Source: Takifugu bimaculatus (taxonomy: Eukaryota > Chordata > Actinopteri > Tetraodontiformes > Tetraodontidae). Taken from it: a stretch of 64,000 nt of DNA. Location of the stretch: the NCBI GenBank assembly GCA_004026145.2, contig CP034981.1:919310-983309 (forward strand), written 5' to 3'. Of the stretch, positions 48,096-59,546 are shown in pieces (position 1 is the first letter of the stretch; the number at the start of each line of letters is the position of its first letter). The position numbers were made by a program, and so were the translations under genes. The notes beneath the pieces were generated by a model. That model searched no databases. It was given only the letters and a program-made list of their open reading frames with translations, and was not told where the DNA came from.

Positions 48096-51000
48096 GCTGA
48101 GGCAGAAGTCGTAGTCAGGGGCAGAAAGCAGGTAGGTTGTCCGGGGAACAGGCAAGGCAGGCAGAACGAAGACAGGCAGGGTCGGCAACGGGCAATCCGG
48201 CAAGTCTTGCATGAACGCAGAGGAACAATCTGGCACTGAGTGAGTGTGAGGCTGGAGAATATATAAACTGGTAGGTGAGCTGATTGATGAATGAGGGCAG
48301 GTGTGTGATCAGTGAGTGAGAGCAGGTGTGTGATCAGAGGGTGTGGTGTGAGCAGGGCAGTGGAAAAGTACTGGGACAGGAGGGAACGGGAGAAAAGGGG
48401 CTGTGACAGAACCCCCCTCTCAAGGGACGGCCCCTGACGTCCCAAAAACAAAGACCAAGCTGAGCCGGGTGGGTGGAGGGGGCCTGGAGGAGGGCTAAAA
48501 TTCTTCCGAGGCCTCCGTCTCAGCTTCCTCCTCGTCGCTGGAAGCCTCGGATGACAGGGAGGACAGAGTCTCTAAATTGGCACCGCCACCAGCATTGGGG
48601 ATCTTGGAGGGCTGGTCAGGGTGACAGTGATGGAACTCGCGGATGAGCTGCGCATCCAGGATGTGACGGGCCGGGACCCATGACCTCTCCTCTGGGCCGT
48701 ATCCCTCCCAGTCGACGAGATACTGTAGACCCCTTCCACGGTGGCGGGAGCGCAGCAGGCGGCGAACTGTGAAGGCAGGACCCCCATCAATAATCCGTGG
48801 AGGTGGTGGCGGCTGAGAAGCCGGCATCAACGGACTCTCTCGAACCGGCTTGATCCTGGAGACATGGAAGGTTGGGTGGATCCGCATGGCCCGGGGCAGC
48901 TTGAGCCTGACGGCCGCAGGGTTGATGACCTTCTCGATAATAAACGGCCCGATGAACTTAGGAGCCAGCTTCTTGGACTCCACCCTCAAGGGAAGGTCTC
49001 GGGTCGAGAGCCATACCTTCTGCCCCACCAGGTAAGTGGGAGCCCGGGAGCGACGGCGGTTGGCTGTCGTCGAGTAACGGTCAGCTGCTCGTAGGAGAGC
49101 AGCCCTGGCCTGGGTCCAGGTCTGGCGGCAACGGCGGATGAAAGCCTCGACGGACGGACAGGAAGCTTCCCTCTCCAGGGCTGGGAACAGCGGCGGCTGG
49201 AAGCCATAGGCGCACTGGAAGGGAGAAAGTCCAGTGGTGGAGCTGGTTAGGGTGTTGTGGGCATATTCCACCCACAGTAGCTGCTTGGACCAAGTGGAGG
49301 GGTGTCTGGACGCCATGCAGCGAAGCGCCGTCTCCATCTCCTGATTCACCCTCTCCGATTGGCCGTTGGATTGAGGATGGAACCCAGAGGACAGGCTTAC
49401 GGTGGCCCCGATGAGGCTGCAGAACTCCCGCCAGAATACGGACGTGAACTGGGGACCCCGATCAGAGACTACGTCCGACGGAAGGCCGTGGAGCCGAAAT
49501 ATGTGCTGTAGCACAAGTTCAGCAGTCTCCTTGGCCGACGGAAGCTTGGGTAGGGGCACGAAGTGGACCATCTTGCTGAACCGGTCTACCACAGTCAGGA
49601 TAGTGGTGAATCCACTCGACAGTGGCAGACCGGTAACAAAGTCCAGCGAAATATGGGACCAGGGTCGATGTGGCACAGGCAGAGGTTGCAGGTAACCGGC
49701 AGGGGCCTGGCGGGAGGACTTGTGCAGACTGCAGATCGGGCAGGCGTTGACAAACTCTCTGGTGTCCTCCTCTAAAGTGGGCCACCAGAACCGCCGCTGC
49801 AGGACCTCTTTAGTGCACTGAATCCCTGGGTGGCAAGTGAGCCGGGAGCCGTGGGCCCATTGTAGGACGTCAGACCTCAGACTGTCCGGGACAAACAGGC
49901 GGTCAGGCGAGCAGGAGCTGGGACCAGGTTGGTTCTCCAGGGCAGCCTTTACACGCTCCTCCACCTCCCAGGTGAGAGAAGCCACAAGGCAGGGAGCAGG
50001 AAGAATGGTGTCTGGGTTGAGGGCAGTGTCTTCTGTTCCCAGGAACTGGCGAGATAGCGCGTCAGGCTTGACGTTGCGGGAGCCCGGCCGATAGGAGAGG
50101 GAAAAGTTGAACCTGGTAAAGAACAGGGACCACCTGGCCTGACGGGAGTTCAGTCTCTTAGCCGACCGGATGTACTCCAGGTTCTTGTGGTCCGTCCAAA
50201 CCAGGAAGGGCAATTTAGTCCCCTCTAACCAGTGACGCCATTCCTCCAACGCCAGTTTCACCGCCAACAGTTCTCGGTTCCCAATGTCATAATTCTGTTC
50301 TGCCGGAGACAGACGTCGGGAGAAGAAGGCACAGGGGTGCATTTTCTGGTCATCAGCAGAGCGTTGAGAGAGAACGGCGCCGACCCCCACATCAGAAGCA
50401 TCGACCTCTACTATGAAGTGCCTTTCAGGGTCAGGAACCAGGAGAATGGGAGCTGAGGTGAACCGGGCCTTGAGGTTCTGGAATGCCTCCTCGGCAGCCT
50501 GGGACCAACGGAAGGGTACCTTGGAGGAGGTGAGAGAAGTGAGCGGAGCAGCCACGGTGCTGTATCCCCGGATGAATCTTCGGTAGAAGTTGGCGAATCC
50601 CAGGAACTGTTGCAGCTGTCTCCGGGACGGGCCAGGAGGTGACGGCAGAGACCTTGGAGGGGTCCATCTCCACACTGCCTTGACCGATAATGTATCCCAG
50701 GAAAGAGACGGAGGTAGCATGGAACTCACACTTCTCGGCCTTGACAAACAGCGAGTTCTCCAGCAGGCGTTGGAGGACGGCCTGGACATGATGCACGTGT
50801 TCCTCCTTGGAACGGGAGAAGATCAGGATGTCGTCCAGGTAGACAAACATAGTCTTGTTGAGCATGTCTCTCAAAACGTCATTAATGAGTGCCTGGAATA
50901 CGGCCGGGGCATTAGTAAGGCCGAAAGGCATGACCAGGTACTCATAGTGTCCAGTGGGTGTGTTGAAGGCAGTCTTCCACTCGTCCCCCTCCCGGATCTG

Positions 51001-53434
51001 GACTAGGTGGTAGGCGTTGCGGAGATCCAACTTGGTGAAGACCACGGCCCCCTGAAGCAGCTCAAAGGCTGAAGCGATGAGTGGGAGAGGGTATCGATTC
51101 TTGACCGTGATCTCATTGAGGCCCCTCTAGTCGATGCAGGGCCTCAGGGACCCGTCCTTCTTCTCCACAAAGAAGAACCCTGCCCCAGCAGGCGATGAGG
51201 AGGGACGGATAATCCCGGCAGCCAGAGCATCATTAATGTAGACCTCCATGGCCTCTCTTTCTGGCGCAGACAGTGAGTAGAGACGACCCTTGGGAGGCGT
51301 GGTGCCGGACTGAAGGTTTATGGCGCAGTCGTAGGGTCGATGAGGGGGCAGAGAGGTAGCCTTAGCCTTGCTGAACACCTCCCGGAAGTCATGGTACTCG
51401 GAGGGTACCGCAGACAGGTCGGGGGCCGGAATGGATTTGACTGATAATAGAGGCGCGGCAGCTTGATTAAGGCAGACCTGGTGACAGGAGGAACTCCACC
51501 CCAGAATGGAACCCGTCGCCCAGTCAATGTGGGGGTTGTGACGACGGAGCCAGGGGTAACCAAGGATGAGTGGGAGGTGAGGTGACTTCAGGACGTGGAA
51601 TTGTATGGTCTCGTGGTGGTTGCCCGACAGAAGCATGTGGATGGGCGTGGTCTGGTGAGTGACAGTCCCTAGGAGATGGCCATCCAGGGCGCTGGCAGGA
51701 ACTGAATGTGGTAACAGAACCTGGTCGATACCCAGCTGGACGGCGAGCTCCTCATCGATCAGGCTGACATCAGCCCCGGAGTCTATGAAGGTGGCGAGGG
51801 TGTGAGAGCCCCCCGCCAACAGAAGCTGGACGTGAAACAATGGCCGTGGGCAGGGGGCCGAGTCTTGAGTCCGGCTCAGCAGTCCGCCCCTGTCTACTGC
51901 TGAGCCCTCCCCTTTTACTGGGCAACGAGAGACAAAGTGCCCAGCCTGTCCGCAGTAGAGACAGAGGTTCCCCTGTCGTCGTCGCTCTCGCTCCGCCGGA
52001 GTCAGGCTGGTGCGTCCCACCTGCATGGGTTCGGCCCCCCCAGATGCGGGCCCTGTGAGAAGGTTGGAGGCGGCTGGAGATCCTCGCAGGCGGGCAGACG
52101 ACCGGTGCTCCGCCTCTCCCTGGCGTAGCTTTCTTCTCCTTGCCTGGACGCGCCTGTCCAGCCTTGAAGTCAGGTTGATGAGTCCATCAAGGGAGGGCGG
52201 AAGATCAAAAGGAACCAACGCATCCTTTATATATGGTGCTAGCCCATTGAGGAAGGCGTCGCACTGGGCTGCTGGGTTCCAGTCACTGAGCCGGGCCCGG
52301 GTACGGAAGTCGATAGCGTAGTCAGCAATGGACCGACTTCCCTGCTTCACGCTCATGAGTCCCCCGGTGGCATCCGGACCCAGAGAAACAGGCCCAAAAA
52401 CCTTCCGAAGCTCCGCAGAGAAGGCCTGGAAAGAGGAGCAGGCCGGTGTGCCCCTCTCCCACTCTGCCGTTCCCCACAGGCGTGCCCTGCCAGTCAGGTG
52501 ATTGATGGTAAAGGCGACCTTCGCCGCCTCCGAGGCGAAGGTGTAGGGCTACAGAGTGAACAGGATTGAACAGTTCGTGATGAACGGGTTGCAGCCCTCT
52601 GGGTCCCCAGAATAACGCTCTGGGGTTCCCACCTGGGGCTCTGCAGCAGTCCCTGGTGGGGGAGCAGGAACCGGAGCGGCCGGTTGTGACACTGAGACCA
52701 CCAGCTGTTGGACCTGGGTGGCTACTGACCTTAATGCCTGCTCCAGGGCCGATGCTGTCTGCCGAGCCTCCGCAGCATTGGAGGCTAGCTGGGCCTCGAA
52801 TTGTTGGAGCCTTCCCTCCACTTGGTCCAAACGAGACTGAGGTGGAGATGAGTGTGCTGGGTCCATGTTTTGGCCAGATTGTACTGTGACGGGCGCAGTT
52901 AGGACCCAAACGCAGCACTCTGGAAAGCTGGACCGTAGTAATGATTTTTATTAACACACGGGCAAACAGGAACTCAGGCAGACCAGGAAACACAGGAAAT
53001 AGTCCGTTCTTCAGGCTCTGGGCCCGCACAAAGTCTATGGGTTGCAGGCTCGGGGAGTGGGACGAGCAGCAGCGAAGTCCGAGCCGGGCGGAGAAGTCTA
53101 AACCAGGTGAGCAGACAGGAACCAGAGATGCTGAGGCAGAAGTCGTAGTCAGGGGCAGAAAGCAGGTAGGTTGTCCGGGGAACAGGCAAGGCAGGCAGAA
53201 CGAAGACAGGCAGGGTCGGTAACGGGTAATCCGGCAGGGAAACAACGCTGGAAAGTCACGCATGAAAGCAGAAGAACAATCTGGCACTGAGTGAGTGTGA
53301 GGCTGGAGAATATATACACTGGTAGGTGAGCTGATTGATGAGTGAGGGCAGGTGTGAGATCAGAGGGTGTGGTGTGAGCAGGGCAGTGGAAAAGTAGTGG
53401 GACAGAAGGGAACGGGAGAAAAGGGGCTGTGACA
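48096..53434 (-). mobile_element. Chromovirus, copy 2 (left LTR truncated by duplication)
   Basis: Second copy of the element within the tandem duplication. The left LTR is only 48096-48408; the right LTR is 52885-53434. Confidence 0.92.
48495..52866 (-). pseudogene. Chromovirus gag-pol, copy 2
   Basis: Same domain order as copy 1. Gag through RT stays in one frame, interrupted by TAG at 52549-52551 and 51127-51129. One frameshift near 50640 separates RT from a 764-codon open frame (50789-48495) covering RNase H, integrase and the chromodomain. It lacks the two extra indels seen in copy 1, so it is closer to the inserted form but still inactive. Confidence 0.9.
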
Positions 53435-53607
53435 CCCTGACCTTGATCCCGACCCTGACCTTGATCCCGACCCTGATCCTGACCCCGACCCTGACCCCGA
53501 CCCTGACCCCGATCCTGACCCCGACTGTGATCCTGACCCCGACCCTGACCGTGATCCTGATCCCGACCCTGACCCTGACCCTGACCCTTTTCCTGACCCC
53601 GACCCTG
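53435..53607 (+). repeat. (CCCTGA)n repeat before second SH3 exon copy
   Basis: Duplicate of 47283-47455. Confidence 0.9.
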
Positions 53608-54267
53608 GCAGGAAGTTCCCAGCAGGACCACAGGTGACACCTCTGTGTCTTCAGGTGGAGACGATGCACGACTTTGAAGCAGCCAACTCAGACGAACTTG
53701 AACTGAAGACAGGTGACGTGGTTCTGGTGGTGCCCACCGAGTCGGCGGAGGATCAGGTGAGAATGGAACCAGACACACCTGCCAGGACCACAAACACATT
53801 TTAATATTTCAGCTGTGTGGCTGAAACCTTGATTACATTTATTTGTCAGTCAAAACATTTGAACCTTTTTATTGTCACTAAAACTCAAAAACGTCCTAAA
53901 GAAAAACCCCACAAACACGAGTTGACAAAGTTCTGCTGAGACCCAGGAGAACCACAGGAGAACCACAGGAGAACCACAGGAGAACCACAGGAGAGCTTCG
54001 CTCAGGTGGAGACGTGCTAAATGGAGCAGGTGCATAAAACAAAGGCGTCACCTGATGTCACTGTTGCTCCGACTACAGAAAACAGCCACAGGTGTTTAGG
54101 GATGAGCTGAGGTCAGATTGTCCTGCGTTAACGTTGCGCTGTTGTTGTTGTTGTTGTGGCAGGACGCTGGTTGGCTCACGGGTATCAAAGAAAGCGAGTG
54201 GTTAGCACGCGGTGCTAGCGCCCAGAAAGGACTGTTTCCAGAGAACTTTACGCAGCGTTTGGAATAA

Positions 54268-54945
54268 GAAGACTCGCGACGCTGTAAAAAACAAGACGTG
54301 AGCAGAAGTTTGAGGCAACATCAGAGCAACATCAGCAACTGCCTGGAGGCACCTGGTGCAACCGTGGGCAGGTCACCACCAGGTTCCTCTGCACAGCAAA
54401 ACTGGTGCCAACGTCTAGTTTGATCCTGGAAATTACGAAGCATGACGTGATAGTCTGGCCCCCCCACAAACAACCAATATTCTCCTGTTGTTGGAAGACG
54501 TGACTTTAACTGGGAAAAACATCTGGACCGGAACAGCGGAAGAAAAGAGAGAAAAAGATCCTCTGTTGCTCCAGACGTGTTTGATTGCTGTGGAATATTC
54601 TAGAATCTGTAGTCATGTGACCTATTTAAATGTTCTCCAGTCTGCCAGGGAGTCGGTGAGGACGCGTCCGTTGGCGAGTTCCTACCTGCGAGTGTTTGGT
54701 GATCAAGTCTCTGTTCTGTGTTTCTGCCAAAATAATGTTGCTTATTGATTTAATAGTAGAGCTAATTGATCCAGACCATAAGTCACAGCGACGCTGTTTG
54801 ATGCAATTTATGTTGTGTGTTTATTCCTGGTGTGTTGGACACTTCTGATGTCACTTCCTTTGACCTTGATGGTGTAGATCCGTGACCTTGATGCCACAAA
54901 TCACTTGTTTATGTCATCAATAAATGAGTCCTGGGAACATTTTGG
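54268..54945 (+). other. amph: amph-3 3' UTR
   Basis: Same UTR; AATAAA at 54919-54924. Confidence 0.5.
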
Positions 54946-55232
54946 CTTCTTTATCGTTCATGATCCAACCGCACACATTCAGTTGGGGGGGGGGGGGGCA
55001 GAGCTTCCATGAACTTTGAGCAGAACTGACGTCAGCAGGAACCATCAGAACTGGAGGATGAAGAGTGAAGAACAGCAAAGTCTTGAAAATGTGAAACATT
55101 CCAAACGTCACAAACTTCTTCACTTTATTTCATCCTCCTCAAACTTATGAACAAATCTCAAGGTCACAATATCTGCAGAGGATCAATGAAGGTCACGTGA
55201 AGCCGTCAGAGGCTTCTTCTCCCATCGTTCCT

Positions 55233-55567
55233 CCATGAAGGTGCTGAGAAGAAGCTGAGTGGATGCTGCTGAGCGGGCAGAAGCCAGAAGACCTGGCCTG
55301 TTAAATGGGTCCACAGGTGTCTTCTGGAAGGTTCTGCAGCCTGAGAACCTGTTGCAGACGATGAGCAGGTGCAGCAGGCCAGAGTGTGACTGTGGGGACG
55401 AGACCGATAAAATCACTTCCTGTGCTGCGGCTGTGTGCTTCCTGTGATGGTGTCCTAGCAACAGTGAAACCACACGTTCTGGGGGAGCAACGCTGAAAGA
55501 GACGCAGAAACCTTCACAGCAACCTTCGGCTCCTTGCAGCATCTTCTCACCACATTTATCTTCTGGA
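55233..55567 (-). repeat. Inverted repeat, left arm of TRG4
   Basis: Pairs with 59852-60186. Confidence 0.85.
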
Positions 55568-55836
55568 CGTTTACAGTCACGTCAATAAAATGTAAACATC
55601 AACTCTGAGCAAAAGGGAAACCTTGAAAATCTGTTCATAGGTTCTAATTGTGATGATTTATCTTTGATGTTTTAGAGAAATGAATGAGCAGAAGCACATT
55701 TCAGAGCTGCTGAGACTGCTGTCGTCATGGAGACCTGTTTCCTGTTTGTGGTGAGGTGGGCGGGGCATCAGCAGCAGGGGCTGATGGGGGCTGAGAGGAG
55801 CTGGATCAGTCCTGCCTCCGGCCCACCAAAGCAACA
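55568..55836 (+). promoter_or_regulatory. TRGV4 upstream region
   Basis: ETS, RUNX and GC-box motifs near 55734-55766. Confidence 0.4.
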
Positions 55837-56273
55837 ATGCAGCCGTTCACACCTGCGGCTCTCTGCTTCCTCTGCTCAGGTGAGTGTTTCCAGCCAGCCA
55901 GGACACGACCACCACACACACGCTGACTTCAGCTGCCTGTCCCCGTCTCTACAGGGCTGGTTGTCATAGAAACGCAGCTGACCCAGGACCAGATCTCAGT
56001 GACCCGCAGAGCTGGTAAAATTGCCTCAATAAGCTGTGGAGGAATCGATAATTGTGGTTATGATTATGTGTACTGGTACCAGAAGAAGGAATCAGGCACG
56101 TTTGAAAGGCTCCTGAATATTGTTAAGAGCGACGGTGAAATCACGCGGTACTCTCATGCTGAGAAAGATGATTTCTCAGCTAGGATTCAGCAGAACAACT
56201 GTGAGTTGCTCATCTTCTCAGTTAAACCCTCTCACGCTGCCTCATATTACTGCTCCTGTTGGAAGAGTGGAAC
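55837..56273 (+). CDS. TCR gamma variable gene V4 (leader + V exon)
   Basis: Leader 55837-55879, V exon 55955-56273, open. CDR1 GIDNCGYDYVYW, CDR2 NIVKSDGEITRY, CDR3 start YYCSCWKSGT. It shares TRRAGK with V1-like framework. Extra Cys in CDR1 and CDR3 are kept, as is the strand E Cys. Confidence 0.88.
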
Positions 56274-56311
56274 CACAGTGAGAGAAGATGTGAGGCACCT
56301 GAACAAAAACC
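56274..56311 (+). promoter_or_regulatory. V4 recombination signal (23-type)
   Basis: CACAGTG, 22-bp spacer, ACAAAAACC. Confidence 0.9.
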
Positions 56312-56346
56312 AGCTGCTGTGGATCAATATCCTTTCTGATGGAAAT

Positions 56347-57111
56347 CTGATGTCTGGAACCAGAAAGACCTGATGTCTGGAACCAGGAAGATCTGATGTC
56401 TGGAACCAGGAAGACCTGATGTCTGGAACCAGAAAGACTTGATGTCTGGAACCAGGAAGACCTGATGTCTGGAACCAGGAAGACCTGATGTCTGGAACCA
56501 GAAAGACTTGATGTCTGGAACCAGGAAGACCTGATGTCTTGAACCAGGAAGACCTGATGTCTGGAACCAGGAAGACCTGATGTCTGGAACCAGAAAGACC
56601 CGATGTCTGGAACCAGGAAGACCTGATGTCTGGAACCAGAAAGACTTGATGTCTGGAACCAGGAAGACCTGATGTCTTGAACCAGGAAGATCTGATGTCT
56701 GGAACCAGGAAGACCTGATGTCTGGAACCAGGAAGACCTGATGTCTGGAACCAGGAAGACCTGATGTCTGGAACAAGAAAGACCCGATGTCTGGAACAAG
56801 AAAGACCCGATGTCTGGAACCAGGAAGACCTGATGACTGGAACCAGAAAGATCTGATGTCTGGAACCACAAAGATCTGATGTCTGGAACTAGGAAGATCT
56901 GATGTCTGGAACCACAAAGACCTGATGTCTGGAACCAGGAAGACGTGATGTCTGGAACCAGAAAGACCTGATGTCTGGAACCAGGAAGATCTGATGTCTG
57001 GAATCAGAAAGACCTGATGTCTGGAACCAGGAAGATCTGATGTCTGGAATCAGAAAGACCTGATGTCTGGAACCAGGAAGATCTGATGTCTGGAACCAGG
57101 AAGATCTGATG
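56347..57111 (+). repeat. 23-bp minisatellite between V4 and J4
   Basis: About 33 copies, the longest array; it separates the V and J signals by roughly 900 bp. Confidence 0.92.
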
Positions 57112-57151
57112 TCTGGAACCAGGACTCTTGTTCTGATAGTCTCCTCAACTG
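57112..57151 (+). pseudogene. Relic J-like segment in TRG4
   Basis: Same 40-nt SGTRTLVLIVSST relic and donor as at 33825-33864; absent from TRG1 and TRG2. Confidence 0.55.
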
Positions 57152-57215
57152 GTGAGTCACCTGTACTGAAACAGGACTCTTCAGGATCAGAACCTCGACT
57201 CAAATGTTCAGCAGC

Positions 57216-57243
57216 AGATTTTGTCCTTCTCTGTTTCACTGTG
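57216..57243 (+). promoter_or_regulatory. J4 recombination signal (12-type)
   Basis: AGATTTTGT, 12-bp spacer, CACTGTG. Confidence 0.9.
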
Positions 57244-57282
57244 TCATGATTTTGGGATCTGGAACCAGACTCGTCGTCTCAG
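57244..57282 (+). CDS. TCR gamma joining segment J4 (Phe to Leu)
   Basis: 39 nt reading MILGSGTRLVVS. It differs from J2 by TTT to TTG in the FGSG motif. Confidence 0.8.
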
Positions 57283-57412
57283 GTGAGAATCAAACTTTGC
57301 TCCAAACCTTTTAATAACAATCAAAAGACAAAAAAGAAATAATGACACTCAAGAAGATTATCTATAAAACCATAAACACAAGAGCACAGGCGGGAATTTA
57401 GCTGGATTTATC

Positions 57413-58437
57413 AGTGGATTATTGGAGAATAAATGGGTAGATTATCTGTGGATTATTGGTGAATAAATGGGTCGATTATCTGTGGATTATTGGTGAATAA
57501 TTGGGTAGATTATTGGTGGATTATTGGTGAATAAATGGGTCGATTATCTGTGGATTATTGGTGAATAAATGGGTCGATTATCAGTGGATTATTGGTGAAT
57601 AAATGGGTAGATTATCTGTGGATTATTGGTGAATAAATGGGTCGATTATCTGTGGATTATTGGTGAATAATTGGGTAGATTATTGGTGGATTATTGGTGA
57701 ATAAATGGGTCGATTATCAGTGGATTATTGGTGAATAAATGGGTCGATTATCGGTGGATTATTGGTGAATAAATGGGTCGATTATCTGTGGATTGTATGT
57801 GAATAAATGGGTCGATTAAGGGTGGATTATTGGTGAATAAATGGGTAGATTATCAGTGGATTATTGGAGAATAAATGTGTAGGTTATTTTAGGATTATTG
57901 GTGAATTAATGGGAAGATCATCGGTAGATTATCGGTGAATTAATGTGTAGATTATTTGATGATTATTGGTGAATAAATGGGTAGATTATCGGTAGATTAT
58001 TGGTGAAAAAAGGGTAGATTATCAATGGATTATTGGTGAATTAATGGGTAGATTATCGGTAGATTATTGGTGAAAAAAGGGTAGATTATCAATGGATTAT
58101 TGCTGAATTAATGGGTAGATTATCGGTAGATTATTGGTGAATAAATGGGTAGATTATCGGTGGATTATTGGTGAATTAATGGGTAGAATATCGGTAGATT
58201 ATTGGTGAAAAAAAGGGTAGATTATCGGTAGATTATTGGTGAATAAATGGGTAGATTATGGGTGGATTATTGGTGAATAAATGGGTAGATTATCGGTGGA
58301 TTATTGGTGAATAAATGGGTAGATTATCGGTGGATTATTGGTGAATAAATGGGTAGATTATCGGTGGATTATTGGTGAATAAATGGGTAGATTATCAATG
58401 GATTATTGGTGAATAAATGGGTGGAATATCGATGGAT
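57413..58437 (+). repeat. 34-bp minisatellite in J4-C4 intron
   Basis: About 30 copies. Confidence 0.92.
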
Positions 58438-58440
58438 CAA

Positions 58441-58658
58441 TAAGTGGGTGGGGGCTCCCCAGACCCATACGAAGACCCTCTTGAGGGTCCCCTGAACTCC
58501 GGTGGTCTTCTGAGCTGTGCGACACCTCGGTCAGGTGAACGGCGCTGGTGTGTGGTCACCCTCCACGTCGCCTCCCTGGACGTTCACTGGTGCAGGTGGG
58601 GAACGGGAACTCCGGCTCCCTGGAGGAGGTTCTGATGGCACCAGTCCTCAATGACCAC
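58441..58658 (+). promoter_or_regulatory. Non-repeat block in J4-C4 intron, candidate enhancer
   Basis: Near-identical to 22912-23136, with the same two CAGGTG E-boxes, TGTGGT and hairpin. Confidence 0.35.
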
Positions 58659-58774
58659 GATTATGAATGAGTTGTGTGAGCGCACGATGTGCATGTGTGG
58701 TTGAGCTGACCTCTGACCTCCAGCGTTGACCCCTCAGGGCCAGTGAGAGCAGTAACTCTGGTGTCTCACCACAG

Positions 58775-59427
58775 ATGCGGCGCTGGTCCAGCCTGTGTTG
58801 AGCGTGTACCCAGCAGCATCCAGAGATCCTCTGGAGGGGAGGACCGCCCTGCTGTGTGTGGCCTCAGACATGGTTCCTCCTCTGGTGAGGTTCTCCTGGA
58901 GGAGACAACGGGCCGACAGTGCTGTGGAGGAGTCACCTCCTGCCCATGAAGAAGAGCTGCAGCTCAGAGAGCCGGGCCGCATCACCTCCATCAGACTGCT
59001 GGACCAGGACGCCGTCCACACCTATAAATACCGCTGCTCCGTGCAGCACGAGGGGGGGGCGGTGAAGGCCCAGTCCCAGCAAGGTGCTGATGTCCTGTCC
59101 CTCAGCCATCTTGAGACACCTTCAGGTGGGCTGATCTTTCTTCTTCACTGTGTTTGTCTTCCAGAGGTTGCACCAGTCCCCCCGTCCATCCCCCCGTCTG
59201 TCCCCCCGTCCATCCCTACGTCTGTCCCTCCCTCCAGTCCTCCGTCTGTCCCCCCGTCCATCCCTCCGTCCATCCCTCCGTCCATCCCTCCGTCTGTCCC
59301 CCCGTCTGTGCTGAGGATGAAGCTGCTCTCTTTTGTCTACACGGCCCTGATGATGAAGAGTCTGCTGAGCTGCTGTGGAATCTCTCTGCTCCTCTTCCTC
59401 ACCAACAACCAGAAACAGGCTGACTGA
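58775..59427 (+). CDS. TCR gamma constant region C4, longest connecting peptide
   Basis: Exon 1 58775-59083, exon 2 59165-59427. Exon 2 is 96 nt longer than in C1 (eight extra 12-bp units), giving a long PPS(I/V)-rich stalk with no Cys. The Ig domain differs by RLLDQD. The membrane Lys, SCC and tail are kept, and the 81-nt intron is stop-free. Confidence 0.88.
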
Positions 59428-59546
59428 CTGGTTCCAGTCCACCATCCTGTCTCGTCCTCTCACTGCTTCCTTTTCCACTGGGACTTTTTCTCTCGCAGAA
59501 TAAAAGCTTCTCTCCAGCAATAATAACTGTAATTTGCCAGCTTTGA

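Larger units (their letters stand above)
41944..54247 (+). repeat. 6152-bp direct tandem duplication
   Basis: 41944-48095 and 48096-54247 match with a constant offset of 6152 except for two one-base indels (near 43871/50030 and 44974/51123). The unit covers most of the chromovirus, the first SH3 exon and most of the last exon. The junction at 48095/48096 joins GAGAACT of the last exon to LTR sequence. Confidence 0.93.
37348..54267 (+). pseudogene. amph: amph-3: amphiphysin 3' exons, heavily disrupted
   Basis: Exons: DPF exon 37348-38613 (split by a solo LTR at 37785-38334), 38867-38896, 39727-39768, 40136-40427, 40950-40994, 41068-41110, 41299-41487, first SH3 exon twice (47503-47604 and 53655-53756), last exon truncated at 48011-48095 and complete at 54163-54267. 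An extra T in exon 40136 makes an immediate TAA, and exon 41068 has lost two bases (43 nt). The SH3 exon reads ELKTGD where the other copies read ELKRGD. This copy cannot encode a normal tail without skipping several exons. Poly(A) signal 54919-54924. Confidence 0.8.

Noticed and set aside
56242..56917. Minus-strand frames of about 200 codons with SSWFQTSGLPGSRHQ
   Set aside because: By-product of the 23-bp V-J minisatellite; three units give a 23-residue period.
58444..58635. 63-codon frame starting MGGGS in the J4-C4 intron
   Set aside because: No splice or family evidence; the block is better seen as a regulatory candidate.
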